Below are positions 26,132 through 35,314 of a stretch of 64,000 nt of DNA, piece by piece. The DNA is from JBBWZH01 sp035544115 (lineage in GTDB: Bacteria > Actinomycetota > Actinomycetes > Mycobacteriales > CADCTP01). How positions within the stretch are numbered: the first letter of the stretch is position 1; each line of letters starts with the position of its first letter. Location: the NCBI GenBank assembly GCA_963714145.1, contig OY970235.1, forward strand, positions 2,356,001-2,420,000, written 5' to 3'. The notes under the pieces are model-generated. The model did not search any database and was not told the DNA's origin. It saw only the letters and a program-made list of their open reading frames with translations. The translations under genes were made by a program, and so were the position numbers.

Positions 26132-26279
26132 GGAGGACCTCTTGTCGTAACAACGATCGGACACGAAAGAAACTACGGCCTCAGGCTAGTATGAGCGCAG
26201 GCCTTGCGTTCATCCTGCCAGTGTGGGTTCCGTCGCGAAAGCCGTCAGGGGCCTGCGGGCAGGCCGGAGGAGGAGCACC
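26132..26279. promoter_or_regulatory. Divergent kdd/kamA promoter region
   Basis: This 148-bp region between the two lysine transcription units is more AT-containing than its surroundings (GTTACGACAAG, GAAAGAAACTACGG, CTAGTATGAG). I cannot fix -35/-10 boxes with confidence. It contains the operator-like inverted repeat at 26191-26213 and the kamA ribosome-binding site GGAGGAGG at 26267-26274. Confidence 0.6.
26191..26213. promoter_or_regulatory. Candidate operator ATGA-N-CGCA-N5-TGCG-N-TCAT
   Basis: A 23-bp imperfect palindrome with two matched 4-bp blocks in each arm lies in the kdd/kamA divergent region. Its size and symmetry suit an Lrp/AsnC-type or similar dimeric regulator. An Lrp/AsnC gene lies at 29971-30411. 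Confidence 0.55.
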
Positions 26280-27683
26280 GTGACCGACCAGCCGTACCTC
26301 TACCGCCGGCAGCCGCTGGTCGAGCCGGACTGGCGCCGGCTGCCCGGCTGGCGTGACGTAACCGCCGAGCAGTGGGCCGACGTCCAGTGGCAGCGGTCGC
26401 ATTGCGTGAAGAACGTGAAGCAGTTGCAGGCCGTCTACGGCGACCTGCTGGCCGACGGGTTCTACCAGGACATGCAGCGTGACCAGGCCGAACGGGCCAC
26501 CATGTCACTGCTGCTGCCGCCGCAGATGATCAACACGATGGCCCCGGGGGTCACCCCCGGTGGCCCCGGGTCGCTGACCGACGCGCTGTACGCGGATCCG
26601 GTCCGGCGCTACATGCTGCCGGTGTTCTCCGACCGCGACCCGAACTGGCCGTCGCACCCCTACTCCAGCCGCGACTCGCTGCACGAGGCGGAGATGTGGG
26701 CGGTCGAGGGGCTGACCCACCGCTACCCCACCAAGGTGCTGGCCGAGCTGCTGCCCACCTGCCCGCAGTACTGCGGGCACTGCACCCGGATGGACCTGGT
26801 CGGCACCTCCACCCCGCAGGTGGCCAAGCTGAAGTTCAGCCTCAAGCCGGTCGACCGGCTGGACGCGATGATCGACTACCTGCACCGCACCCCGGGCGTC
26901 CGGGACGTGGTGGTGTCCGGCGGCGACGTGGCCAACATGCCCTGGCCGCGGCTGGAGTCGTTCGTGGCCCGGCTGCTGGAGGTCGAGTCGGTGCGCGACA
27001 TCCGGCTGGCGTCCAAGGCGCTGATGGGGCTGCCGCAGCACTGGCTGACCGACGAGGTGCGGGCCGGGATGGAGCGGCTGGCCGGCACCGCCCGCGGCCG
27101 CGGCGTCTCGCTGGCGATCCACACCCACGTGAACGCCGCGCAGCAGGTCACCCCGCTGGTGGCCCGGGCGGCCGAGGCGATGCTGGCGGCCGGCGTGCGG
27201 GACGTGCGCAATCAGGGCGTACTGCTGCGCGGGGTGAACAGCTCCCCCGCCGCGCTGCTCGATCTGTGCTTCGCCCTGCTCGACGAGGCCAGCATCATGC
27301 CGTACTACTTCTACCTCTGCGACATGATCCCGGCCGCCGAGCACTGGCGGCTGGCGGTCTCCGAGGCGCAGGAGCTGCAGCACGCGATCATGGGCTACCT
27401 GCCCGGGTTCGCCACCCCGCGACTGGTCTGCGACGTGCCGTACGTCGGCAAGCGCTGGGTGCACCAGCTCGAGTCGTACGACCGGGAGCGCGGCATCTCG
27501 TACTGGACCAAGAACTACCGCACCGGCCTGGAGCGCACCGACCCGGACGCGCTCACCCGCAGCTACGAGTACTACGACCCGATCCGGACGCTGCCGCCGG
27601 CCGGTCAGCAGTGGTGGGCCGAGCACGCCGGCCCCGGCCGGCTCGCGGCGGTCACCGGCGCGGCGCCGTCCGGCCTGGCCTGA
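26280..27683 (+). CDS. kamA: Lysine 2,3-aminomutase (radical SAM)
   Basis: This 467-aa enzyme converts L-lysine to beta-lysine. The radical-SAM cluster motif is Cys161-PQY-Cys165-GH-Cys168 (CxxxCxxC). Lys391 in CDVPYVGKRW matches the PLP lysine position near the C-terminus. It also has VVVSGGDVANMP and IHTHVNAAQQVTP. The start is set at GTG 26280 because GGAGGAGG lies five bases upstream; the 19 extra codons of the longer frame are not needed. It is transcribed divergently from kdd. Beta-lysine can also feed compatible-solute or antibiotic pathways, but kamD, kamE, kdd and kal next door point to catabolism. Confidence 0.95.
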   Translation: MTDQPYLYRRQPLVEPDWRRLPGWRDVTAEQWADVQWQRSHCVKNVKQLQAVYGDLLADGFYQDMQRDQAERATMSLLLPPQMINTMAPGVTPGGPGSLTDALYADPVRRYMLPVFSDRDPNWPSHPYSSRDSLHEAEMWAVEGLTHRYPTKVLAELLPTCPQYCGHCTRMDLVGTSTPQVAKLKFSLKPVDRLDAMIDYLHRTPGVRDVVVSGGDVANMPWPRLESFVARLLEVESVRDIRLASKALMGLPQHWLTDEVRAGMERLAGTARGRGVSLAIHTHVNAAQQVTPLVARAAEAMLAAGVRDVRNQGVLLRGVNSSPAALLDLCFALLDEASIMPYYFYLCDMIPAAEHWRLAVSEAQELQHAIMGYLPGFATPRLVCDVPYVGKRWVHQLESYDRERGISYWTKNYRTGLERTDPDALTRSYEYYDPIRTLPPAGQQWWAEHAGPGRLAAVTGAAPSGLA

Positions 27684-27949
27684 CCGGTTTCGCGTCCGCC
27701 GTTCGTATGTCAAACATGCGATGACTCTTGTCGGCGTGTCGCACCGCCTCGACAATTGGCGCTCCATATCGGCGGGTCGGTTCCGGGGGGCTGACGGGCT
27801 ATGCGGTGGCTGTGGACTGAGTTATGGATGCCGGCGGGCGCCGCCGGCCGAGGCACCCGCCCAGCCGGCCGGCCAGCCGGCCTCCGGGCGGCGGGACCGG
27901 CCCGCGATCACCGGCCGGCCGGCTGGCCGGCTGGCACCGCGGGCCGGTG
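27684..27949. other. Spacer between kamA and a hypothetical gene
   Basis: The first 100 bases are mixed composition and may hold a promoter (GTATGTCAAACATGCGATGAC). From about 27840 the DNA becomes CCGG/GGCC-rich low complexity. I see no gene. Confidence 0.5.
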
Positions 27950-28636
27950 GTGACGTCGACCGCCGACGCCGCTGCTGACGCTGACCTGCGGTTCCGGCAC
28001 CTGATGCTCGGGCTGCGCCGGTATCTGACCGGGCCCCGGGACGGTCCCCGGCTGCGCGGCCTGGTGCAGCGGGGCCCCGGGCAGACCCGGGCGTTCCTCG
28101 AGCCGGCCGGGCCGGGCCAGGGCGTCCACCCGGTGCTCGCGGTCGACCTGGACCGGCCCGACACGCTGGCCGCGGTGCTGACCGTGCTGCGTGAGGTGGC
28201 CGACAAGCCGTACCTGGCGCGGATCCTGCCGCCGGCGCCGCGGGACGAGTTCGCCGACCTGGCCGTGAACGCCACCGCCTACCTGAGCTGGGTCGGCGAC
28301 CGGGCCCGGCTGACCGACGACGACCTGGCCGACGCGCTGCTCGGCGACCTGGTCGGTGACCCGGCCTGGCATCCCGACGAACCGGCCGGTGGCGCGGTGC
28401 CCGGCGTCGTCGGCTACATCCGGACCGAGCCCGGCCGGCTGCGGCTGTACGTGGCCCGGGGTGCGACCATCCTCGGGCTGGACCTGCCGCTGGCCGACCC
28501 GGCCGGCCACCCGGGCCCGGCCCGGGCCTGGCTGGCCGGCTACGACCGGGGCCTCGACCACACCGGTGCCGGGGCCGGCGCGGCCGCCGTGCGGGCCGGC
28601 GACTCGTACTGCGACCAACTGGTCGACCTCACCTGA
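27950..28636 (+). CDS. Hypothetical protein
   Basis: This protein is about 228 aa from GTG 27950 (GTG 27947 is adjacent). The frame is open further upstream, but only through low-complexity CCGG-rich DNA. It is acidic and probably soluble. AVDLDRPDTLAAVLTVLREVADKPYLARILPP and AYLSWVGDRARLTDDDLADALL look like packed helices and strands. No signal peptide, membrane segment or known motif is visible, and I do not recognise the family. It is convergent with the PfkB kinase gene, with an 18-bp minisatellite in between. Confidence 0.6.
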   Translation: MTSTADAAADADLRFRHLMLGLRRYLTGPRDGPRLRGLVQRGPGQTRAFLEPAGPGQGVHPVLAVDLDRPDTLAAVLTVLREVADKPYLARILPPAPRDEFADLAVNATAYLSWVGDRARLTDDDLADALLGDLVGDPAWHPDEPAGGAVPGVVGYIRTEPGRLRLYVARGATILGLDLPLADPAGHPGPARAWLAGYDRGLDHTGAGAGAAAVRAGDSYCDQLVDLT

Positions 28637-28714
28637 GCGGCCCGCCGGACTGCCGGCCGCTGCCCGGGCCTGGGTCGGGTTGGCCGGCGGGACGACGACT
28701 GACTGGAACGGCGA

Positions 28715-28850
28715 CTGACTGGGACGGGGTGGCCGGCTGGGACCGGGCGACCGGTTGGGACGGGTTGGCCGGTTGGGACGGGGCGATCGGTTGGGACGGG
28801 GCGACTGGTTGGGACGGGTTGGCCGGCGGGACGGCGGCTGGCTGGGACGG
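28715..28850. repeat. 18-bp minisatellite between convergent genes
   Basis: GGTTGGGAC recurs at exact 18-bp intervals (28753, 28771, 28789, 28807) with degenerate copies on both sides. It fills the space between the hypothetical gene and the 3' end of the PfkB kinase. Confidence 0.85.
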
Positions 28851-28863
28851 CGGCCGCAGCGGG

Positions 28864-29835
28864 CTAACTGGCTGGGCGGAGCGTATCGAGGTCGGCGCGG
28901 GTGGGCGGGTCGGCGCCGGGGCGGGTGCAGGTGATCGCGGCGACCAGCGCGGCGCGGCTGAGCAGGCCGTCCAGGTCGGCGGCGGTCAGGCCGGCCAGGG
29001 CCGGGCGGCTGCCCGGGCCGAGCAGGCCCGCGGTGGCCAGCGCGTCCAGCAGGCCGGACATGAACGCGTCGCCGGCGCCGACCGTGTCCACCACGTCCAC
29101 CGGCGGCGCGGGTACCTGGCGGTACACCCCGCCGGCGGTGACCGCGAGCGCGCCGGCCCCGCCCAGCGTGACCACCGCCAGCGCCGGGCCACCGCCGCCC
29201 ACCCAGCGCAGCGCGACGTCCCGCGGATCCTCGTCCGGGTGCAGCCAGCCCAGGTCGTCGGCGCTGACCTTGACCAGGTCGGCGAGCCCCAGCACGACCC
29301 GGACCCGGGCCCGGCCGACCGCGACCGGCCCCTCCCGGGCCAGCCGGACGTTCGGGTCGTAGCAGATCGTCACCGCGCCACGGTCCCGCTCGTGCCGCAG
29401 CAGGTCCACGATCGCGCTGGCCCCGGGCTCGACCTCCAGCGCCATCGAGCCGGTGTGCAGGGCGACCGCGTCCGGGCCGGGAACGGCGGCGAGCTCGGCG
29501 GCGGTCCACTGCCAGTCGGCGGTGCCGGCGGTCCAGAAGTCGTAGCTGGCCGAGCCGTCCGGGCCGATCGAGGCGACGGCGAGCGTGCTCGGCTCGGCGG
29601 CGGCGACCAGCCCGCCGCCGTCGACGCCGCTGGCGGCCAGGTGCCGGCGGAACATCGGCCCGAACGCGTCCGCGCCGAGCCGGGCGTGCAGCACGGTCGG
29701 CTGGCCGAGCCGGCCCAGCCCGACCGCGACGTTCAGCGGGCTGCCGCCCGGATGCGCCCGGTAGACCTGCGGCGCCTGCTCGACCAGGTCCACCACCGCC
29801 TCGCCCAGCACGGCGATCACGCCAGCCCCGCTCAT
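28864..29835 (-). CDS. PfkB-family sugar kinase (fructokinase-like)
   Basis: This protein is about 323 aa. PfkB signatures are GGSPLNVAVGLGRLG near the start and DTVGAGDAFMSGLL near the end, the latter holding the catalytic Asp and anion hole. DPNVRLAR and LVKVSADDLGWLHPDEDP fit fructokinase-like members. The substrate (fructose or another hexose/pentose) cannot be fixed. I set the start at ATG 29835 (MSGAGVIAVLGEAVVD); the frame reaches 29889, but that part only translates the 18-bp repeats upstream. Confidence 0.85.
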   Translation of the reverse strand: MSGAGVIAVLGEAVVDLVEQAPQVYRAHPGGSPLNVAVGLGRLGQPTVLHARLGADAFGPMFRRHLAASGVDGGGLVAAAEPSTLAVASIGPDGSASYDFWTAGTADWQWTAAELAAVPGPDAVALHTGSMALEVEPGASAIVDLLRHERDRGAVTICYDPNVRLAREGPVAVGRARVRVVLGLADLVKVSADDLGWLHPDEDPRDVALRWVGGGGPALAVVTLGGAGALAVTAGGVYRQVPAPPVDVVDTVGAGDAFMSGLLDALATAGLLGPGSRPALAGLTAADLDGLLSRAALVAAITCTRPGADPPTRADLDTLRPAS

Positions 29836-29970
29836 CCCGGCAGGCCCGCCCACTTCGGGAGGCCCGCTCAGCCCGGCAGGCCCGCTCATCTCGGCAGCCC
29901 GGTCATCTCGGCAGGCCCGCTCTCGGCAGGCCGCGCACGTCGGTGGGCCGGCTCATCTCGAGGGGCCGGC
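29836..29970. repeat. Degenerate 17-18 bp tandem repeats
   Basis: Variants of CCCGCTCATCTCGGCAGG recur about every 17-18 bases between the PfkB start and the Lrp gene end. They contain several ATG-like codons and make the kinase start ambiguous. Confidence 0.75.
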
Positions 29971-30411
29971 TCATATCGGCGGGGGCCGGTCCTCGTACGG
30001 CGTGCTGAGCACGACCGTGGTGCGGGTGGAGACGTTCGCCGCGGCGCGGATCTCCTGCAGCAGCGACTCCAGCGCGCCGGGGCTGGCCACCCGCACCTTG
30101 AGGATGTAGCTCTCCTCGCCGGCGACGCTGTGGCAGGCCTCGATCGCGGCCAGCCCGGCCAGCCGGTCGGGTGCGTCGTCCGGCGCGGCGGGGTCGATCG
30201 GCTTGATCGAGACGAACGCGGTCAGCGGCAGGCCCAGCGTTTCCAGGTCGATCCGGGCCGCGTAGTCGCGGATGATCCCGCGCTGCTCCAGCCGCCGGAC
30301 CCGCTGGTGCGCCGCCGACACCGACAACCCCACCCGCTCGGCCAGGTCGGTGTAGCTGAGCCGGCCGTCGGCGCACAACTCGCGGACGATCAGCCGGTCC
30401 AGCTCCTCCAT
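29971..30411 (-). CDS. Lrp/AsnC-family transcriptional regulator
   Basis: This 146-aa protein has an N-terminal winged helix-turn-helix (DRLIVRELCADGRLSYTDLAERVGLSVSAAHQRVRRLEQRG) and a C-terminal RAM/AsnC ligand-binding domain (ACHSVAGEESYILKVRV). Family members bind amino acids and form dimers to octamers. It lies 2.3 kb from the lysine catabolic genes, and a dimer-sized palindrome is present in their divergent promoter, so lysine-responsive control is a reasonable guess. Its own upstream DNA is a tandem repeat. Confidence 0.9.
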   Translation of the reverse strand: MEELDRLIVRELCADGRLSYTDLAERVGLSVSAAHQRVRRLEQRGIIRDYAARIDLETLGLPLTAFVSIKPIDPAAPDDAPDRLAGLAAIEACHSVAGEESYILKVRVASPGALESLLQEIRAAANVSTRTTVVLSTPYEDRPPPI

Positions 30412-30470
30412 GCCACGACGGTACCGGCCGGCCGGCCCGCGACGGTGCCGGCTGGCCGGGCGCCGCCCCG

Positions 30471-30614
30471 GTCGGGTCGGATGTCCGGGCCTGGTCCGGG
30501 CCGGGTGTCGGGGCTCGTTCGGGGCTCGGGGCTCGTCGGGGTCGGATCTCGGGGCTTAGTCCGGGCCGAGTGTCGGGCTCGTTCGGGGCACAGGGCTCGT
30601 CGGGGTCGGATTCC
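30471..30614. repeat. Tandem ~67-bp repeat upstream of the Lrp gene
   Basis: Two units (from 30471 and 30541) and the start of a third (about 30605) share GTCGG-GTCGGAT, GGTCCGGGCCG, GTGTCGGG and GGGCTCGTTCGGGG. They lie between the acyl-CoA dehydrogenase stop and the Lrp start, where the Lrp promoter should be. Confidence 0.75.
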
Positions 30615-30636
30615 CGGGCCGGCCCGGGGCCCGGGG

Positions 30637-31782
<1,146 letters not shown>

Positions 31783-31840
31783 GGCCCAGCTCCTCTCCTG
31801 TCCCGCCGCGGTGCCGGCGGGATCACCGAACCGGCCGCGG

Positions 31841-32965
31841 TCAGAGCCGGACCAGCTCGTGCGGCGCCAGGTTCAGCGGCCGCACGCCGGTCTCGGTGCA
31901 GACCACGATGTCCTCGATCCGCGCGCCGTGCCGGCCGGGCAGGTAGATGCCCGGCTCGATGCTGAACGCCATCCCGGGCGCCAGCGGCTCGGTGTTGCCG
32001 GCCACGATGTACGGGTCCTCGTGCTCCTCCAGCCCGATGCCGTGGCCGGTGCGGTGTACGAAGTACGCCCCGTAGCCGGCGGCCGCGATCGGCTCCCGGG
32101 CGGCCGCGTCCACCCGTTCGGCCGGGACGCCCGGCCGGACCGCCGCCACCGAGGCCTGCTGCGCCTGCCGCAGCACCTCGTAGTACGCGGCGAACTCGTC
32201 GGTCGGCTCGCCGCCGGCGAGGTAGGTGCGGGTGCAGTCGGAGCAGTAGCCGTCCGGCATGGCGCCGCCGATGTCGACCACCACCGGGTCGCCCGGCTGG
32301 ATGACCCGGTCGGACAGGTGGTGGTGCGGGCTGGCGCCGTTCGGTCCGGAGGCGACGATCGTGAAGCTGGCTACCTCGTGGCCGGCCGCGACCATGGCGT
32401 CGGCGATGTCCCGCCCGACCGCGGCCTCGGTGCGGCCCGGGCGCAGCCACTCCCCCATCCGGGCGTGCACCGCGTCGATCGCGGCGCCGGCCCGGAACAG
32501 CGCCTCGACCTCCTCGGCGCTCTTGTGCAGCCGCAGGTCGTGCAGCACCGCGCCGGCCAGGCTGATATCCGCACCCGGTATCGCTGCGCTGAACCGGAGC
32601 ACCTGCTCGGCCCACATCCGGTTGGCCACCGCGAGCCGCGGCCCGCTGCCCGGGCCCAGCAGGCCGGCGACCAGCGCGAACGGGTCATCGGTCTCGTCCC
32701 AGGCGCGGATCTCCAGGCCCAGCTCGGCGGCCGGCGAGGCCAGCGCCGCCGGCCGTTCCAGCAGCGGGACGACCAGCACCGGGTCGGCGCCGGCCGGCAG
32801 CACCAGGCAGGTCAACCGCTCCAGCGGCATCGCCTGGTACCCGACCAGGTAACGCAGGTCGGCCCCGGGCGTGATCAGCAGCGCGTCCACACCGCGCTCG
32901 ACCGCCACCTTCCGGGCCCGGGCGAGGCGGTCGGTGAACGCGCTGGACGGCAGCGAACCGGACAT
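31841..32965 (-). CDS. pepQ: Xaa-Pro aminopeptidase-like M24 peptidase
   Basis: This 374-aa protein has a creatinase/prolidase N-terminal domain and a pita-bread M24 catalytic domain. The metal ligands are visible: two Asp in VVDIGGAMPDGYCSDCTRTY, His in HRTGHGIGLEEHEDP, and two Glu in FSIEPGIYLP and ARIEDIVVC. It should cut Xaa-Pro bonds in peptides or dipeptides. ATG 32965 is the start. The 40-70 bp beginning at this start codon and running upstream are repeated two more times beyond it. Confidence 0.92.
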   Translation of the reverse strand: MSGSLPSSAFTDRLARARKVAVERGVDALLITPGADLRYLVGYQAMPLERLTCLVLPAGADPVLVVPLLERPAALASPAAELGLEIRAWDETDDPFALVAGLLGPGSGPRLAVANRMWAEQVLRFSAAIPGADISLAGAVLHDLRLHKSAEEVEALFRAGAAIDAVHARMGEWLRPGRTEAAVGRDIADAMVAAGHEVASFTIVASGPNGASPHHHLSDRVIQPGDPVVVDIGGAMPDGYCSDCTRTYLAGGEPTDEFAAYYEVLRQAQQASVAAVRPGVPAERVDAAAREPIAAAGYGAYFVHRTGHGIGLEEHEDPYIVAGNTEPLAPGMAFSIEPGIYLPGRHGARIEDIVVCTETGVRPLNLAPHELVRL

Positions 32966-33142
32966 GCCCAGAGCCTAGCCGCCGGACCGGCAGCAGACTG
33001 GATCAAGGACGGGCGGGCCGGCCGGGTCCCGCATGCCCAGAGCCTGGCCGCCGGACCGGCAGCACACAGGGTCAAGGACAGGCGGAGCGGCCCGGCCCGG
33101 CGGCCGCCGGACCGGCAGCACACTGGATCAAGGACGGGCAGG
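32963..33142. repeat. Triplicated pepQ start/upstream segment
   Basis: The segment starting at the pepQ start codon (CATGCCCAGAGCCT on the + strand at 32963) recurs at 33032. A third copy of its inner part (GCCGCCGGACCGGCAGCA then GGATCAAGGAC) starts at 33103. Spacings of the inner core are 69 and 56 bp. Confidence 0.85.
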
Positions 33143-33304
33143 GCGGCTGGGCCTCGGCGGCGGGCGGGCGCCGACCGGGACGACCCCGGCGAGGTGCGAC
33201 CCGCGGTGGCTGCGGCGGGCGGCACTTCCGGCCGGGGTGCACGATGGTCGGGTCCGGCTCAGCGTGCCGGCTTCCCTGACCGGTCCGAGCTCGAAGGGAG
33301 CGGT

Positions 33305-34417
33305 GTGGCCGACCAACCTCTGGCGCCCATCCTGCTCGGCCCGAACCAGCCGGTCCACCGGCCGTACCGGGGCGGCGCCGGCATCGCCGCGCTGCGCGGC
33401 GGGCCGCACACCCGCGATGACGTGCCGGAGGACTTCGTCGCGTCCACCACGGAGACCGTGGCCGGCGGCGGCGAGGGGCTGACCGTGCTGGCCGACGGGC
33501 TGCCGCTGCGGGCGCACATCCGGGCCGACCCGGCGGCGTACCTGGGCCCGGCACAGGTGGCCGCGTTCGGCCCGCAGCCGGCGCTGCTGGTCAAGCTGCT
33601 GGACACGGCCGAGCGGCTGTTCGTGCACTTCCACCCGGACGACGACTTCGCCAGCCGGCATCTGGGCTGCCGGTTCGGCAAGACCGAGGCCTGGTACGTG
33701 GTGGCCACCGACCCGCCGGGCGGTGCCGACGTCTATCTCGGCTTCCGCGCCGACGTCAGCGCCGGGCAGGTGCGCACCTGGGTGGACGGCCAGGACGTGC
33801 CGGCGATGCTGGCCGCGCTGAACCAGGTGCGGGTGCGCGCCGGCGACACGGTGCTGGTGCCCGGCGGCCTCCCGCACGCGATCGGCCCGGGCGTCACCCT
33901 GGTCGAACTGCAGGAGCCGACCGACTTCTCGATCTTCCTGGAGTGGGTCGGCGCCGGCGACACCGCCGGCCACCTCGGCCTCAGCGTCGACACCGCGCTC
34001 AGCGCCCTGGACCGGTCCGGCTGGCCGGCCGCCCGGCTCGCCGGGCTGCTGGCCCCCGGCCGCCCCGGCCCGCAGCCCGGAGTGACCCGGCTCTTCCCGC
34101 CGGCCGCCGACCGCTACTTCCGCGCCGAGCACGTCGCGCGGACCGAGTCCCCGACTGGGGACCCGGCCTGGAACCCGCCCCGGGACCCGGCCGGGGATCC
34201 AGCCGGGGACCCGGCCGGGGATCGGGCCGGGCCGACCGGCTTCGAGCCGGAGTTCGCGGTACTGATCGTCCTGACCGGCACCGGTGACCTGGACTCCGCG
34301 GCCGGCCGCCTCCCGCTGCGCCGCGGCTCGGTCGTCCTGGTCCCGTACGCCGCCGGCCCGACCAGCCTGACCGGCACCCTCACCGCCGTCCGCTGCCTGC
34401 TCCCCGACCCGTCCTGA
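33305..34417 (+). CDS. manA: Mannose-6-phosphate isomerase, class I (actinobacterial type)
   Basis: This 370-aa cupin enzyme should interconvert mannose-6-P and fructose-6-P. Zinc-site motifs are LFVHFHPDDDF and GKTEAWYVV, with VPGGLPHAIG and LVELQEPTDFSIFLEW downstream. GTG 33305 is chosen because GAAGGGA lies five bases before it; the frame is open far upstream but antisense to pepQ. A Pro/Gly/Asp repeat (GDPAGDPAGDRAG, built of a 15-bp unit) lies near residue 300. It could supply mannose for the ppm1 pathway, although the genes are far apart. AraC-type cupins are excluded by the absence of a helix-turn-helix. Confidence 0.85.
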   Translation: MADQPLAPILLGPNQPVHRPYRGGAGIAALRGGPHTRDDVPEDFVASTTETVAGGGEGLTVLADGLPLRAHIRADPAAYLGPAQVAAFGPQPALLVKLLDTAERLFVHFHPDDDFASRHLGCRFGKTEAWYVVATDPPGGADVYLGFRADVSAGQVRTWVDGQDVPAMLAALNQVRVRAGDTVLVPGGLPHAIGPGVTLVELQEPTDFSIFLEWVGAGDTAGHLGLSVDTALSALDRSGWPAARLAGLLAPGRPGPQPGVTRLFPPAADRYFRAEHVARTESPTGDPAWNPPRDPAGDPAGDPAGDRAGPTGFEPEFAVLIVLTGTGDLDSAAGRLPLRRGSVVLVPYAAGPTSLTGTLTAVRCLLPDPS

Positions 34418-34545
34418 CGCCCAAGCCGTCCTGACACAGACCCGTCCTGACGCCCAAGCCGTCCTGACGTCCCGTCCTGACGCCCGACCCGTCCTCACGC
34501 CCAACCCGTGGTGACGTCCGACCCGTGGTGACGCGGACCCGGCCC
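34407..34545. repeat. 17-18 bp minisatellite downstream of manA
   Basis: Variants of ACCCGTCCTGACGCCCA recur about eight times starting at the manA 3' end. The last manA codons (LPDPS) are written with the same unit, so the repeat appears to have grown out of the gene end. Confidence 0.8.
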
Positions 34546-34612
34546 GGCAGGCAGCCCTGGCCCGGCAGGCGGCCCTGGCCGGGATGACGTGTCGCCTTCG
34601 TGCGTGCGCAGG

Positions 34613-35197
34613 TCAGGTTGCCGGAGCCGGGCCGGGCGGCAGGTGCACCGTCATGATCAGGCGGCAGGTTTCGGTGCCCGAGCCGCGGTAGGTGTGCGGG
34701 GTGTCGCCGTCGAACGTGGCGGTCTGTCCGGCGTCGACGGTGTGCTCGGTGCCGTCGACGACCAGGGTCATCCGGCCGGCGATGACGCTGACGGTTTCCA
34801 CGACTCCGGCCTGATGGGGGTGGCTGGGGTATTCCTCGTCCGGTTCCAGTCGCCAGCGCCAGACCTCGACCGGGGCCGGGCCAGCGGTCGTCAGCAGGAG
34901 CCGGGCCTCGCTGCCCCGCGCTCCGGTCCACATTGGTGCCACGGCGTCGGCGGCCACCACCCGGACGCGGCCTTCGGGCGGTCCCTGCATCAGGGCGGAC
35001 ACCGAGATACCGAGGGTGTCAGCCAACCGGACCAGGGTGGCCAGGTTGGGGTTGCCCTGGGCCTTCTCCAGTCCCACCAGGGCTCCCTTGCTGACCTGGG
35101 CGCGCCGGCTGAGCTCCTCCAGGGACAGGCCCGCGCGGGTGCGGGCCGCCCTGACGTTGTGCGCGACCGTCCGTAGCGCTGTGGCCGTCTCGGCCAT
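34613..35197 (-). CDS. XRE-family regulator with C-terminal cupin
   Basis: This 194-aa protein starts at ATG 35197. Residues about 12-66 are an XRE helix-turn-helix (RTRAGLSLEELSRRAQVSKGALVGLEKAQGNPNLATLVRLADTLG). Residues about 95-190 are a cupin sensor (YPSHPHQAGVVETVSVIAGRMTLVVDG and GDTPHTYRGSG). It is transcribed divergently from an EamA transporter, a common regulator-exporter arrangement, and probably controls that gene through the palindrome in the shared promoter. The ligand is unknown. Confidence 0.9.
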   Translation of the reverse strand: MAETATALRTVAHNVRAARTRAGLSLEELSRRAQVSKGALVGLEKAQGNPNLATLVRLADTLGISVSALMQGPPEGRVRVVAADAVAPMWTGARGSEARLLLTTAGPAPVEVWRWRLEPDEEYPSHPHQAGVVETVSVIAGRMTLVVDGTEHTVDAGQTATFDGDTPHTYRGSGTETCRLIMTVHLPPGPAPAT

Positions 35198-35248
35198 CTG
35201 ATCACCGTCTTCGCCGCTGGACCATTCGAATGCACTGTGCGGTCGTTT

Positions 35249-35279
35249 GGTTGACACCAACCGGTCAATCCACTGTACC
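35249..35279 (+). promoter_or_regulatory. Candidate EamA promoter and operator
   Basis: GGTTG-ACAC-CAACC at 35249-35262 is a palindrome overlapping a consensus-like -35 (TTGACA at 35251). Seventeen bases further is TGTACC, a weak -10. The divergent XRE-cupin protein is the natural candidate to bind here. Confidence 0.5.
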
Positions 35280-35314
35280 GTCCGGTCGTTCCAGGGATGA
35301 GCAAGGGATGTGCC

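Noticed and set aside
27950..28636. Kce or other lysine-pathway function for the hypothetical gene after kamA
   Set aside because: No TIM-barrel or BKACE motifs are visible; the sequence has no recognisable domain.
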